From Desulfopila sp. IMCC35006 (GTDB lineage Bacteria > Desulfobacterota > Desulfobulbia > Desulfobulbales > Desulfocapsaceae): 64,000 nucleotides of DNA. Below are positions 44,893 to 53,068 of this stretch, piece by piece (within the stretch, counting starts at the first letter, position 1; every line of letters begins with the position of its first letter). The position numbers were made by a program, and so were the translations under genes. The notes under the pieces are model-generated. The model ran no database searches, was not told where the DNA came from, and saw only the letters and a program-made list of their open reading frames with translations. The stretch lies in the NCBI RefSeq assembly GCF_005116645.1, contig NZ_SWCM01000011.1, forward strand, positions 62,001 to 126,000, in the 5' to 3' direction.

Positions 44893-45388
44893 AACCCAGA
44901 AACACCACTAGGGCTGTGGTAAAGGAAAAAAGTTTAATAATCTACGCATTGTGAATTTCCTGATAATTTAATGATAAATCCGCTGCAAAGAATCTGTGGT
45001 TGGGTCGCTACCACCGGCGGGAATTGTTGGAACACCTCTCTTGATAATTGTTGTAGGAACGAGCTGGTTGTTGAAGTGGAGTAACTTTCAAAAAAACAAG
45101 GTCCCCGTGGAACGTTTGGCTGTTCCTGCGTTTCGACTGGTGGTCTTTACGGGTAAACCAAAAGAGGGATACAAAAATCGTTAAGCAGCAAAACAGTAAT
45201 ATTTCCATAGTCAAGCCTATTATTAGTTGAATTGTTTATAAAAAGCCCGGTCATGCAGAAAAAATTCGACAGCATACATGGCAGGACTTTCTTGGAGGGT
45301 AATATATGTAAAGTTGTCAACCAATGGCTATGCTGTCTTGACCATGATAGGCAACGAAAAATTCGAGCTGGAGAAGTATGTTCTTGCC

Positions 45389-45778
45389 TTAAAGTTGATA
45401 CTCTTGTCGCTCATTTTCAGACCAGAGAGGTTCATCTTCAACTTTCGTCCTGCGTCTATTCATACGGATCGGATTATCGCGGCGTCGGTCCAGGCTGCGA
45501 CCGACTGCTCTTTCTGCACGGGATAGACAGTGGCTTAGGACAGAAAGAACCTTTTCGCCTTCACCTTGAACTACAACTTCACCGGTTGATGCCAATTTTA
45601 CTGAGACAATACACCGTGTGTCTTCTCCACCTTTAGGGCCATTTGTGTCAGTTATACGGATTGTAACGGTCTGGATGGCTGTAGCAAACCGGCTCAATGC
45701 TAACCGTGTTCGTTGTGCCACCTTGCGAGAAATTTTGTTGTCCGAACAACTCTGTTGCATCGAGATGTCGATCTTCAT
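45389..45778 (-). CDS. HPF/RaiA-like ribosome-associated protein
   Basis: A 129-residue protein with the beta-alpha-beta layout of the HPF/RaiA family: KIDISMQQ strand, a helix RKVAQRTRLALSRFATAI, strands VTIRITDTNG and CIVSVKLASTGEVVVQGEG, then a helix ending AVGRSLDRRRDN and a basic tail. HPF-type proteins dimerise or silence ribosomes in stationary phase. The similarity is in pattern rather than strict motifs. The ATG at 45778 is chosen as the family start. Confidence 0.6.
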   Translation of the reverse strand: MKIDISMQQSCSDNKISRKVAQRTRLALSRFATAIQTVTIRITDTNGPKGGEDTRCIVSVKLASTGEVVVQGEGEKVLSVLSHCLSRAERAVGRSLDRRRDNPIRMNRRRTKVEDEPLWSENERQEYQL

Positions 45779-45940
45779 GTAAACTCCCAAATTAAATGAT
45801 AACGCAATTATACGAATGGGTATTTGAGTGAAAAATCTATCCTTCATATTCTGATATTGAATTCGTCATGAATCAAACAATAAGGTAAACAATTGATTAT
45901 TTTTGATGCGGACAGAATTTCTTTTCTTCCACGGATAAAA

Positions 45941-46249
45941 TCAGTCTTTCCTAAAAGCACTAAAAAGTTTATCCAGACCTGTCTTTTCGAGCTGAGAAAC
46001 GCTCTCAAGTTCTCCGGCATCAAGCCAGATACCTTCGCACCCGGAACACTTGTCGATCATGATAGCTCTGTACTTAATCTCAACTAGCTCCATACCGCAC
46101 TTAGGGCACCGCATATGATGTAACTCTTTCAGCTTAAGTTTTTCTTCTGTGGCTATGTTTTTAGATTTTTCAGCCTTTGTCTGCTGCATTCTTTCGAACT
46201 CTTTACGCGCAATGTATTCCTGTTCCTGGTCTGTCGGTGTTATTGGCAT
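45941..46249 (-). CDS. Zinc-ribbon (zf-TFIIB family) protein
   Basis: A 102-residue protein: a charged N-terminal helix (~1-50) followed by a zf-TFIIB ribbon, MRCPKCGMELVEIKYRA then IDKCSGCEGIWLDAGELE. Two CxxC pairs bind zinc. The function of the family is unknown. The ATG at 46249 is preceded by AGAGGAAAAC, better than the upstream ATG at 46279. Confidence 0.75.
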   Translation of the reverse strand: MPITPTDQEQEYIARKEFERMQQTKAEKSKNIATEEKLKLKELHHMRCPKCGMELVEIKYRAIMIDKCSGCEGIWLDAGELESVSQLEKTGLDKLFSAFRKD

Positions 46250-46833
46250 GTTTTCCTCTACGGTTTTATTTTTGTTCATCAACTCTTATTATTGTCCAAG
46301 CCTGAGACAATAAATACCAAGCGGTAGCTTATTATTTTTTCACTACCTCGCCCTCATATTCGAATTTGTCTTCGTCGCATAGTATTCTCTTGTCAAAATT
46401 GATTACTTATTAATTCTTTCACAAAGAGTACTCATAAGAATAAATTAGAACAATTAGATAATTAAAGACATTCAATTCGAATAAAACGAACAATAGATTT
46501 ATTGAATGAAAGCCTCGGCCCTAATACACTCGGTTGTAAATGGTTCTTCTGTGGAACAATGGAACAGAAAAATCAGATAGGGGTCACTTCAAGAATCGAA
46601 TTACAAAATACGTTAAGCGTTGGCTGAGGCCGGAGCCCAGCCAGCGTTAACATCGTAGGAAAGGACATTAGCTTATCTTTCAAGTAACAAAAATGACGCT
46701 TTTCATGAAATATCTCGAAATATCAAAAGGATAACATGTCATTTTCAAGATTCGTTAAAAACATTCTGTTACTTATAAAATTTGACCCGGCAGCGCCCGG
46801 GTGGGACGCTGATTACCCCTAATGTTCATCTAC
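46250..46833. other. Long intergenic region with one hairpin
   Basis: About 580 bases without a gene. Near 46612-46651 an imperfect hairpin pairs GTTAAGCGTTGGCTG with CAGCCAGCGTTAAC around GAGGCCGGAGCC. No ORF or RNA gene was recognised in the rest. Confidence 0.45.
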
Positions 46834-46962
46834 TTACCGGTGAACATTTTCATGCAGGAGCCAGGCGGTTATTCGTTTACGGACTTTGTCTGGGTGGGCA
46901 TCCCGTTGCTGATGCTGACCTTGATAATTTACGTTCTGCTTGTGTCATGGTTCTATCTGTAA
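46834..46962 (+). pseudogene. C-terminal fragment of an SLC13-type transporter
   Basis: The frame reads PVNIFMQEPGGYSFTDFVWV and ends LLVSWFYL-stop. It matches the last ~40 residues of the intact transporter at 18938-20764 (PVNILVQEPGGYSFMDFVRV, end LLVSLLYL). The other ~570 codons are absent, so it is a relic of a second copy. Confidence 0.75.
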
Positions 46963-47006
46963 CCAATCAGCAAGACGAAATATTTTCGGAGGCTCCATCA
47001 GCCAGG

Positions 47007-48356
47007 CTATTTTTTGACCGGATGCGGCAAATTAACGTCGGTTTGGGGGGCATTTTGGGTGGGCTGTGAGGTATCACTGCGATACACGGTGTGCTCCAGT
47101 ACCAGCACTGCCAGCACACCCATTACAAACCCATTACCGGCAATCGGCATGAGTAAAGGGGGAAAAGCGGCCGTGACAGCAGCAGGCAGGTAAGACACCA
47201 AGATGCTTACCATCATGGGAATACCAATGACAAGGCCATCCCGAAACGCGAAACCGCTCGTACCAAAGGCTACCATCAACCCAGCAGCCAATTGGGAGCA
47301 CATGATGTAGAGCAGGATCGTTCCCACCACGACAGAAGGTACATTCCAGGCAAAGGCCACTACCCCGGGTAAAAAAGCCATGGCCAGCAAGCCCAGGCTG
47401 GTTGGAAACAAGGTGAAGCGGGAAGCGTTGCCATTGGCAGCAATGATTCCGGCGCTCATAGAAAAGTTCACCGGCCCGATCACCCCGAAAAACCCAGCTA
47501 GCACGTTGGCAAGGCCGCTGAGGGTGATGCCGGCAGTCACTCGACGTTTCATACCTGGGGCCTTGATGAGTTGCCCCACCGCTTGAATGGAGCCCAAATC
47601 GTTGATGGAAAGAGCGATAAAGCAGATCAGAAACGAGATAAGTAAACCAGGTTCCCAGATTAAGGTCGTGGTGAAATCGGTAAAAAAGTTGGATACTAGT
47701 CCCAATTGACCCCGGTCACGCAAGACCTCGGGAGGTAGTAACAGCAGGTAACAGATGCTACCGGCAATGATGGCCCAAACAATCATGGTGGTTTTCCAGA
47801 TGCCGGGGAGCAGTCGATCGGCGATGATCATGAGCATGAAAAAGAGTAGGGCAAATCCCAGGTTGGTCAATGCCGTTTCCGTAGATGCGGAAACGAGAAT
47901 GAGATTCAAAATGGTGGGGGTAATGGTCAGAGCAATGAGTATCAGGATAGTGGCCACCACTCGAGAAGTAAAATAGCGGGAGATCCACGAGAACAACCCC
48001 GTAACGCAGAGCAGGACCAGGAATCCGCCTCCAGCGGCAATGGATGTATATATGGCATTTATATCACTGCCGGTGCCAGCCAGAATGGCTACCAGCAGCA
48101 CCGTCGCCGGTCCGGTGATCAACGGCAGCCTATGACCCCACAGTACTTGCAAAAACAGCGACACGGCAATAACAAAAAACAATTTTTGCATGTAAAGTAA
48201 TTGCTGGCCAAAATCGGTAAAGTGGAGACCAGCCACCACTTTACCGATTTTGATCACTGTGGCTATAGTGATAGCCAGCCATTGCATACCGAAGATTAAA
48301 GTTTGAGTCAATGGCGGGCGCTCATCCAAGCCATATTTGATTATAAGTTGCTTCAA
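47007..48356 (-). CDS. NCS2-family nucleobase/xanthine permease
   Basis: A 449-residue membrane protein with about 13-14 hydrophobic segments. NCS2 signatures are visible: QKLFFVIAVSLFLQVLWGHRLPLITGPA (inner part), and the substrate-site region FIALSINDLGSIQAVGQL with the family Glu replaced by Asn-Asp, then FGVIGPVNFSMSAGII. Members take up uracil, xanthine or uric acid with protons or sodium. The start is TTG 48356, after AGGAGG. This ribosome site lies in a perfect palindrome. Confidence 0.8.
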   Translation of the reverse strand: MKQLIIKYGLDERPPLTQTLIFGMQWLAITIATVIKIGKVVAGLHFTDFGQQLLYMQKLFFVIAVSLFLQVLWGHRLPLITGPATVLLVAILAGTGSDINAIYTSIAAGGGFLVLLCVTGLFSWISRYFTSRVVATILILIALTITPTILNLILVSASTETALTNLGFALLFFMLMIIADRLLPGIWKTTMIVWAIIAGSICYLLLLPPEVLRDRGQLGLVSNFFTDFTTTLIWEPGLLISFLICFIALSINDLGSIQAVGQLIKAPGMKRRVTAGITLSGLANVLAGFFGVIGPVNFSMSAGIIAANGNASRFTLFPTSLGLLAMAFLPGVVAFAWNVPSVVVGTILLYIMCSQLAAGLMVAFGTSGFAFRDGLVIGIPMMVSILVSYLPAAVTAAFPPLLMPIAGNGFVMGVLAVLVLEHTVYRSDTSQPTQNAPQTDVNLPHPVKK

Positions 48357-48376
48357 TACACCTCCTGAGGTGTATT
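48355..48376 (-). promoter_or_regulatory. Palindrome that covers the ribosome-binding site of the NCS2 permease gene
   Basis: AATACACCTC-CT-GAGGTGTATT has perfect 10-bp arms. On the minus strand the second arm contains the AGGAGGTG ribosome site and reaches the TTG start codon. In mRNA it would hide both. It could be a folding switch or a repressor site. Confidence 0.6.
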
Positions 48377-48627
48377 TTGATAAATAAAATACAATACGGG
48401 ATTGAAATATGCGCCGAGTGTACGGACAGGATCTCGATGCTAACCGGCTCTAAGTGACGCACAAGCATGGTGTCTGTTCACCAGGCCCCGGCCAATAACC
48501 GCATAACCTCCTAACTATAAACGTGCTCCAGTGCCGGAGATTCGAGAAAGATGTCCGGAAACTGGCATTATTGATATTATTACAGATGCGGTGCTGGTGA
48601 ACGTTTACCAAGCAAGGAGAGAGAGTA
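48357..48627. other. Intergenic region between NCS2 permease gene and rnk-like gene
   Basis: Aside from the palindrome at its left edge no gene or remnant was recognised. Confidence 0.4.
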
Positions 48628-49038
48628 TTACAATAGCAAATCACCGGCACGTTCAGGTTGATATGTGACTTTTATGACACGAACCTCAAGCAGTCCGCCG
48701 CCAGGTTTCGGCCAGGAGATGAGGTCTCCTTCCCTTAAGCCAAGCAAGGCACTACCCACAGGCGCAAGAATAGAAATTTTGCCATCGCCACCGCCAACAT
48801 CTCTAGGATAGACAAGTGTCAACGAAAAAGTTTTATTTGATGATTCCACTCTGAACTCTACCGTTGAGTTCATTGTGACAATATCGGGAGGCATTGCTTC
48901 CGGATCAACAATATCCGCCCGATCGAGCTCGGTTTGAAGGTCGTCGATATTAGGAAATTGGTCGTCATCTAACGACTCAATTATCTGTTCAAGTCTCGCT
49001 AAATCCAGCGACGAAATTGTTATTTGTGGTCTTTTCAT
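48628..49038 (-). CDS. rnk: Rnk-like GreA/GreB-family protein
   Basis: A 136-residue protein with a short N-terminal helical part and a GreA/GreB C-terminal domain: MNSTVEFRVESSNKTFSLTL, VYPRDV, ISILAPVGSALLGLREGD and WPKPGG. This is the layout of Rnk, described as a regulator of nucleoside diphosphate kinase that binds RNA polymerase. The start follows no unusual signal. Confidence 0.78.
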   Translation of the reverse strand: MKRPQITISSLDLARLEQIIESLDDDQFPNIDDLQTELDRADIVDPEAMPPDIVTMNSTVEFRVESSNKTFSLTLVYPRDVGGGDGKISILAPVGSALLGLREGDLISWPKPGGGLLEVRVIKVTYQPERAGDLLL

Positions 49039-49194
49039 AATGGTTTATCCATCTCGTGGTGTGATAATGTCTTGTATTGTCAATACATTAATTTAACCAG
49101 CGAGCTTCAGCGAAGCCCTATTAAATGACTTAAATGGTTTCCCTTCTTGTTTTTCGTTTAACTCGTGTAGAAGGTGAAGAAAAGGTAGCCTTTG

Positions 49195-49506
49195 TCATGA
49201 TTCTTTAGCTGAGATATCAAGGATTTTTACTGGATTATCAAAGGTCTTCCAACCATGTTTCACTCCAGATGGTATAAAATATGACTCATCAGATGTGAGT
49301 ATTTTTCGTTCTTCACCAATATACATTTCAATTTTTCCATTTAGAATGATTCCACATTGATCGAACTTGTGACTGTGACCTATATCTTCTTTTTCAGCTT
49401 CGATTTCCATGCAAACCATTATTAGGTTGTTGCCTATCTCTGCTTTACTTGAAATTCCAGGTCTGAACTTTTCTAACTGTAAAGTGCTTAAGTTCCAGAA
49501 AGCCAT
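49195..49506 (-). CDS. Small cupin-domain protein
   Basis: A 103-residue single-domain cupin. Motif 1 is GHSHKFDQCGIILNGKIEM and motif 2 is YFIPSGVKHGWKTF, holding His and Glu/Gln positions for a metal. The ligand is unknown; small cupins often sense or isomerise sugars. The ATG at 49506 follows AAGGATAATGA. It lies next to an IS21 element. Confidence 0.75.
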   Translation of the reverse strand: MAFWNLSTLQLEKFRPGISSKAEIGNNLIMVCMEIEAEKEDIGHSHKFDQCGIILNGKIEMYIGEERKILTSDESYFIPSGVKHGWKTFDNPVKILDISAKES

Positions 49507-49769
49507 TTCATTATCCTTTTCAAATATAACAGTGCAATACTTGGACAAAGTCCATCATATTCAAGATTAACCTGTCCGGCATGGAAAACCCTGTCCAGTT
49601 GTTACCTTTTTCTTCCAATTTTTCCATTTTATCTGATATTACCATAGATATGATTGAATAAAGATCAAAATTCACGCCAAATCCAAAGCTTAAATTGATG
49701 GATCAAGTGCGCGAGACTTTACAGTATCATTACGCCCGCTCAACAGAAAAACCGTATTGCCATTGGATG

Positions 49770-49860
49770 CGTATTCCATTGATTCCGGCCACTCATTCCA
49801 GTCGAAGCCGGCCACCGATTCCACGTGATCCCGGCCACCCATTCCAGATGATCGCGGCCA
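49770..49860. repeat. Left-end 23-bp tandem repeats of the IS21 element
   Basis: Four copies of a unit that reads, on the minus strand, TGGCCGGGATC-nnn-TGGAATnnn. They are in inverted orientation to the right array and are probably transposase-binding sites. Confidence 0.8.
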
Positions 49861-49913
49861 GGTAGTCGGAGCGAAGCGACGCTGTTATTTGTCCCTTACC
49901 TCGTCATTGCTGT

Positions 49914-50651
49914 TCACGTCAAGTTTGCATTATGTTTTCTCATAGAATCTCCATCAAGTTTTATTTTATGGGCGTTGTGCACCAGCCTGTCGAGAATGGC
50001 ATCGGCAAGAGTCGGGTCGCCGATCTGCTCATGCCAGTGATCGATAGGCAACTGACTGGTGACGAGCGTTGATTTCAAGCCATGGCGGTCCTCAAGTATC
50101 TCAAGTAAATCATGTCGTTGATCTCGACAGAGTTGCTCCAGGCCGTAGTCATCGAGCACCAGCAAATCAGCTTTGGCAAATGAAGCCAGCAGCTTCAGAT
50201 ATCGGCCATCACCTTTTGACAGGGCCAGATCCTCAAAGAGCTTGGTGATTCTCAGGTAGAGGGTGGTATAGCCTTCCCGGCATGCTTTCTGGGCAAAGGC
50301 ACAAGAAAGAAAGGTTTTACCAACCCCGGTGGGGCCGGTGATTATCAGATTGTTGTGCTCTTTGATCCACTCGCAGCCCGCCAGTCGCATCACCAGGGAT
50401 TTATCCAGGCCCCGCGGATGCCTGAAGTTGATGTCTTCTATACAGCCATCCTGGCGTAGCCTGGCTTTGCGTAATCGTGTATTCATTCTCCTTGTCTGTC
50501 TGACGGCCATCTCCCGGTCGAGCAGGATGCCCAGCCGTTCTTCAAAGCCCAGATCATCCAGGGAGTTCATCCGCATCTGTTCATCAAGTGCAGTCGCCAT
50601 GCCGGTGAAGCGTAAGGTTGTTAGTTTCTCAAGAGTTGGGTGAAGCAGCAT
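49914..50651 (-). CDS. istB: IS21 helper ATPase IstB
   Basis: A 245-residue DnaC-like AAA+ ATPase. Walker A is GPTGVGKTFLS and Walker B is ADLLVLDDYGLEQL. It loads and activates the transposase IstA at the target site. The reading frame is intact, with start 11 bases after istA. Confidence 0.92.
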   Translation of the reverse strand: MLLHPTLEKLTTLRFTGMATALDEQMRMNSLDDLGFEERLGILLDREMAVRQTRRMNTRLRKARLRQDGCIEDINFRHPRGLDKSLVMRLAGCEWIKEHNNLIITGPTGVGKTFLSCAFAQKACREGYTTLYLRITKLFEDLALSKGDGRYLKLLASFAKADLLVLDDYGLEQLCRDQRHDLLEILEDRHGLKSTLVTSQLPIDHWHEQIGDPTLADAILDRLVHNAHKIKLDGDSMRKHNANLT

Positions 50652-50662
50652 TATTCTCTCCT

Positions 50663-52216
50663 TTAATGGATTGTTGAGTCGTAGTAGTCAGCGCCGCGGA
50701 TGTTGCTGTGCTGCAAGGGCTTGCTGTTGTTTTCTTTATTTCTTAGAGGTTTTTGATCCAAGCCGTTTTTGAGTATCGATTCTATACTCCTGTAAGAGAG
50801 TGCATTGATCTGCAGAGCGCGGTCGCAGGCTGCTTCGAGTCTTTGTTCGCCATAGGATTTACCCAATCGTAGAATCCCCAACAGAGTCCTGTAGGCCTGC
50901 TGTGGATGTGTCCTTTGAACCAGAAGTGTTTCTGTGAGCACCCTTGTTTGCGGGCCGATTTTTGCCGCCCATCTGGTAAATCTTTCGGGAGTCCATTCCG
51001 AGTATTTCTGATGCTTTGGCGGCATATGTTCTCTGATCGTTGTGTGGCGGCCCCGGGACTGGTTGCGGAGATGGCTTGCTACCCGCTGATTTCGGTACAG
51101 ACATTCCACCGAGGTCGTGGTGTAACGAACCTCCAGTTGCTTTTTTACCAGGGTGTATGGGACAGAGTAATAGTGGCCTTCCACCTCCACATGATAATCA
51201 AGGTGAACAGTGACCTTTTTCCAATATGCCATTTCGTAGGGTGTTGCGGGGAGTGGCCTCAGCGCCGGTTTGTCCATTTCAACAAAACGACTCTGCCTGC
51301 TGCCGGAAAGCTTCTTGAAAGGCTTGTTGTTGAGGATGTCCAACAGCCCCTTTATTGCTTGGTTGAGCTCTGCCAGGCTGAAGAAGGTATGCTTGCGGAG
51401 TCGTGCCAGAATCCAACGTTCTACCAGCAAGACGCCCGCTTCCGCTTTGGCCTTATCCCGTGGTTTTCTGACCCGGGCAGGGATGATCACTGTCTGGTAA
51501 TGGTTGGCCAGGGCGTGGTATGTCGGGTTGATATCCGGTTCGTAGCGACAGACTCTGCTGACCCCGCTCTTCAAATTATCGGGAACCACCGCCTCCGTAA
51601 CACCTCCATAGAAGGAAAACGCACGGACATGAGAACCTATCCAGTCTTCAATCTGTTGGCTCAACGTGGCTTCAGCGTAGGTGTAATTACTGGCACCCAG
51701 GACAGCGACGAAGATCTGTGCTTTATGTATCTCGCCGGTGTCCCCGTCAATTACATCGACTGTTTGTCCTGCATAGTGGACAAACATTTTCTCGCCCGCC
51801 CGGTGTTCATGGCGCATGACCACATCCAGCCTGGCGGCCCAGTCCCGATAATTATGGCAGTACCAGCTGTATTGATAGCCGTCCGGGTGTCGTTCTTTAT
51901 ATTCCTGCCACAACAGGTTTAAAGTTACGTGTTTGCGCGACTGTAATTCTTTATGAACTTCATGGAAATCAGGTAATAACCCTGAGCTGTTTCGCGGTGT
52001 CGGAGGCGGAAAAAGCAACTGCTCAAGAGCGGTGTCGCTCAGCCCTTCCGGAAGTGGCCAGGTGAAGCCTCCATTTCTTACTCGCTGGATATAATCGCTG
52101 ACCGTGCTGCTGCCAATCCCGCAGCTCAATCCGATCTCGCGGTTGCTTCGATTCAACTCGTATTTGAGGCGCAATACCTCTCGTATCTTTCGCATAGATA
52201 ACCTCTTGCCTGGCAT
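50663..52216 (-). CDS. istA: IS21 transposase IstA
   Basis: A 517-residue transposase. It has an N-terminal helix-turn-helix (NREIGLSCGIGSSTVSDYIQ) and an RNase H-type catalytic core with a first Asp in HYAGQTVDVIDGD, a second in VVPDNLKSGV and a Glu in DKAKAEAGVL. A C-terminal domain completes it. The frame is intact, so the element may still be active. Confidence 0.92.
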   Translation of the reverse strand: MPGKRLSMRKIREVLRLKYELNRSNREIGLSCGIGSSTVSDYIQRVRNGGFTWPLPEGLSDTALEQLLFPPPTPRNSSGLLPDFHEVHKELQSRKHVTLNLLWQEYKERHPDGYQYSWYCHNYRDWAARLDVVMRHEHRAGEKMFVHYAGQTVDVIDGDTGEIHKAQIFVAVLGASNYTYAEATLSQQIEDWIGSHVRAFSFYGGVTEAVVPDNLKSGVSRVCRYEPDINPTYHALANHYQTVIIPARVRKPRDKAKAEAGVLLVERWILARLRKHTFFSLAELNQAIKGLLDILNNKPFKKLSGSRQSRFVEMDKPALRPLPATPYEMAYWKKVTVHLDYHVEVEGHYYSVPYTLVKKQLEVRYTTTSVECLYRNQRVASHLRNQSRGRHTTIREHMPPKHQKYSEWTPERFTRWAAKIGPQTRVLTETLLVQRTHPQQAYRTLLGILRLGKSYGEQRLEAACDRALQINALSYRSIESILKNGLDQKPLRNKENNSKPLQHSNIRGADYYDSTIH

Positions 52217-52295
52217 GAATCTCTCCTTGATAAAATCATCATAAAAAGAGACTTTCTACCATTTGGTTTTATGCGTCGCTACTCTCCGAAATTGG

Positions 52296-52433
52296 TGGCC
52301 GGAATCATCTGGAAACCGTGGCCGGGATCGAATGGAATCGATGGCCGGAATGAAATGGAATCAGTGGCCGGGATCAAATGGAATGGGTGGCCGGAATGGA
52401 GTGGAATCACTGGCCGGGATCATCTGGAATATT
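52296..52433. repeat. Right-end 23-bp tandem repeats of the IS21 element
   Basis: Six uninterrupted 23-base copies of TGGCCGG(G/A)AT-n4-TGGAATnnn (52296, 52319, 52342, 52365, 52388, 52411). This is more copies than the two or three usual at IS21 ends. Confidence 0.88.
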
Positions 52434-52613
52434 CAATTGGATTTTACAATATGTCTATTTTTATAAGAAGAAACCCTCTGGATCGCCTATATGACAAATA
52501 AAAACTGAAGAACGAAACATTACCAATGGCACTATCCGTCAATTCAACAAAACAGGCGATTTACATTCACCGTCCATCAAGATAGTAATTAACTACTATC
52601 TTGCGGAGGTTCT

Positions 52614-52990
52614 ATGAGTACCATTGTTAAGCATCTTCCGGCCGATGAGCGCAGGGAAGTAACCATTACACATGTAATCGAATTGGCAACAGAGCAGAAT
52701 CCGACGGATACTACTAATGCTGCCATTGCCTTTCGGATGGGTTTAACCCAGGGTGCTCTGTTTCGACATTCCCACAACAAGGCGGCGATCCTCCAGGCGG
52801 TGATGAACTGAGTATCCACTGGACTGACGGCCAGAATAAGGCCAGACAGGGAGCGACATCCCCTCTTGACGCACTTGAGAAGCCATATTAATGGCCCATG
52901 TCGAGTTTGTCGCCAAGCATCCGGGGGGGGGGCAGGAGTGGATCCCGACCTCGACCCCGAGGAAGGCCACCATCCTGTTTATCGGCACGA
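52614..52990 (+). pseudogene. TetR-family regulator, broken
   Basis: The first 65 codons form a TetR DNA-binding domain (ADERREVTITHVIELATEQ; MGLTQGALFRHSHNKAAILQ). A TGA at 52809-52811 breaks the frame where relatives read V-M-E-W. The sequence goes on in frame (STGLTARIRP) to another stop, then shifts frame to MAHVEFVAKHPG and decays after a run of nine G. Two or more lesions make it non-functional. Confidence 0.8.
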
Positions 52991-53068
52991 TTTAGGGACT
53001 GATACAATGAGGAGGAATCTATCATAGATACGCTACCTCATTGCTTTATGCCAAAGTTACAACGTGCT

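Larger units (their letters stand above)
49770..52433 (-). mobile_element. IS21-family insertion sequence
   Basis: istA and istB are complete, overlap in order and direction, and are framed by inverted arrays of ~23-bp repeats (four copies left, six right). Total size about 2.7 kb is typical of IS21. The exact outer ends are uncertain by about 25 bases. Confidence 0.85.

Noticed and set aside
45008-45214. Possible small membrane protein on the minus strand (starts MEILLFCCLTIFVSLFWF)
   Set aside because: Only the first 20 residues look protein-like; the rest has no pattern, the ribosome site is weak, and a similar-length frame lies on the other strand.
46612-46651. Hairpin GTTAAGC...GCGTTAAC, resembling an integron attC site
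   Set aside because: The end motifs are in the wrong order for attC (which runs RYYYAAC to GTTRRRY), and there is no integrase or cassette array.
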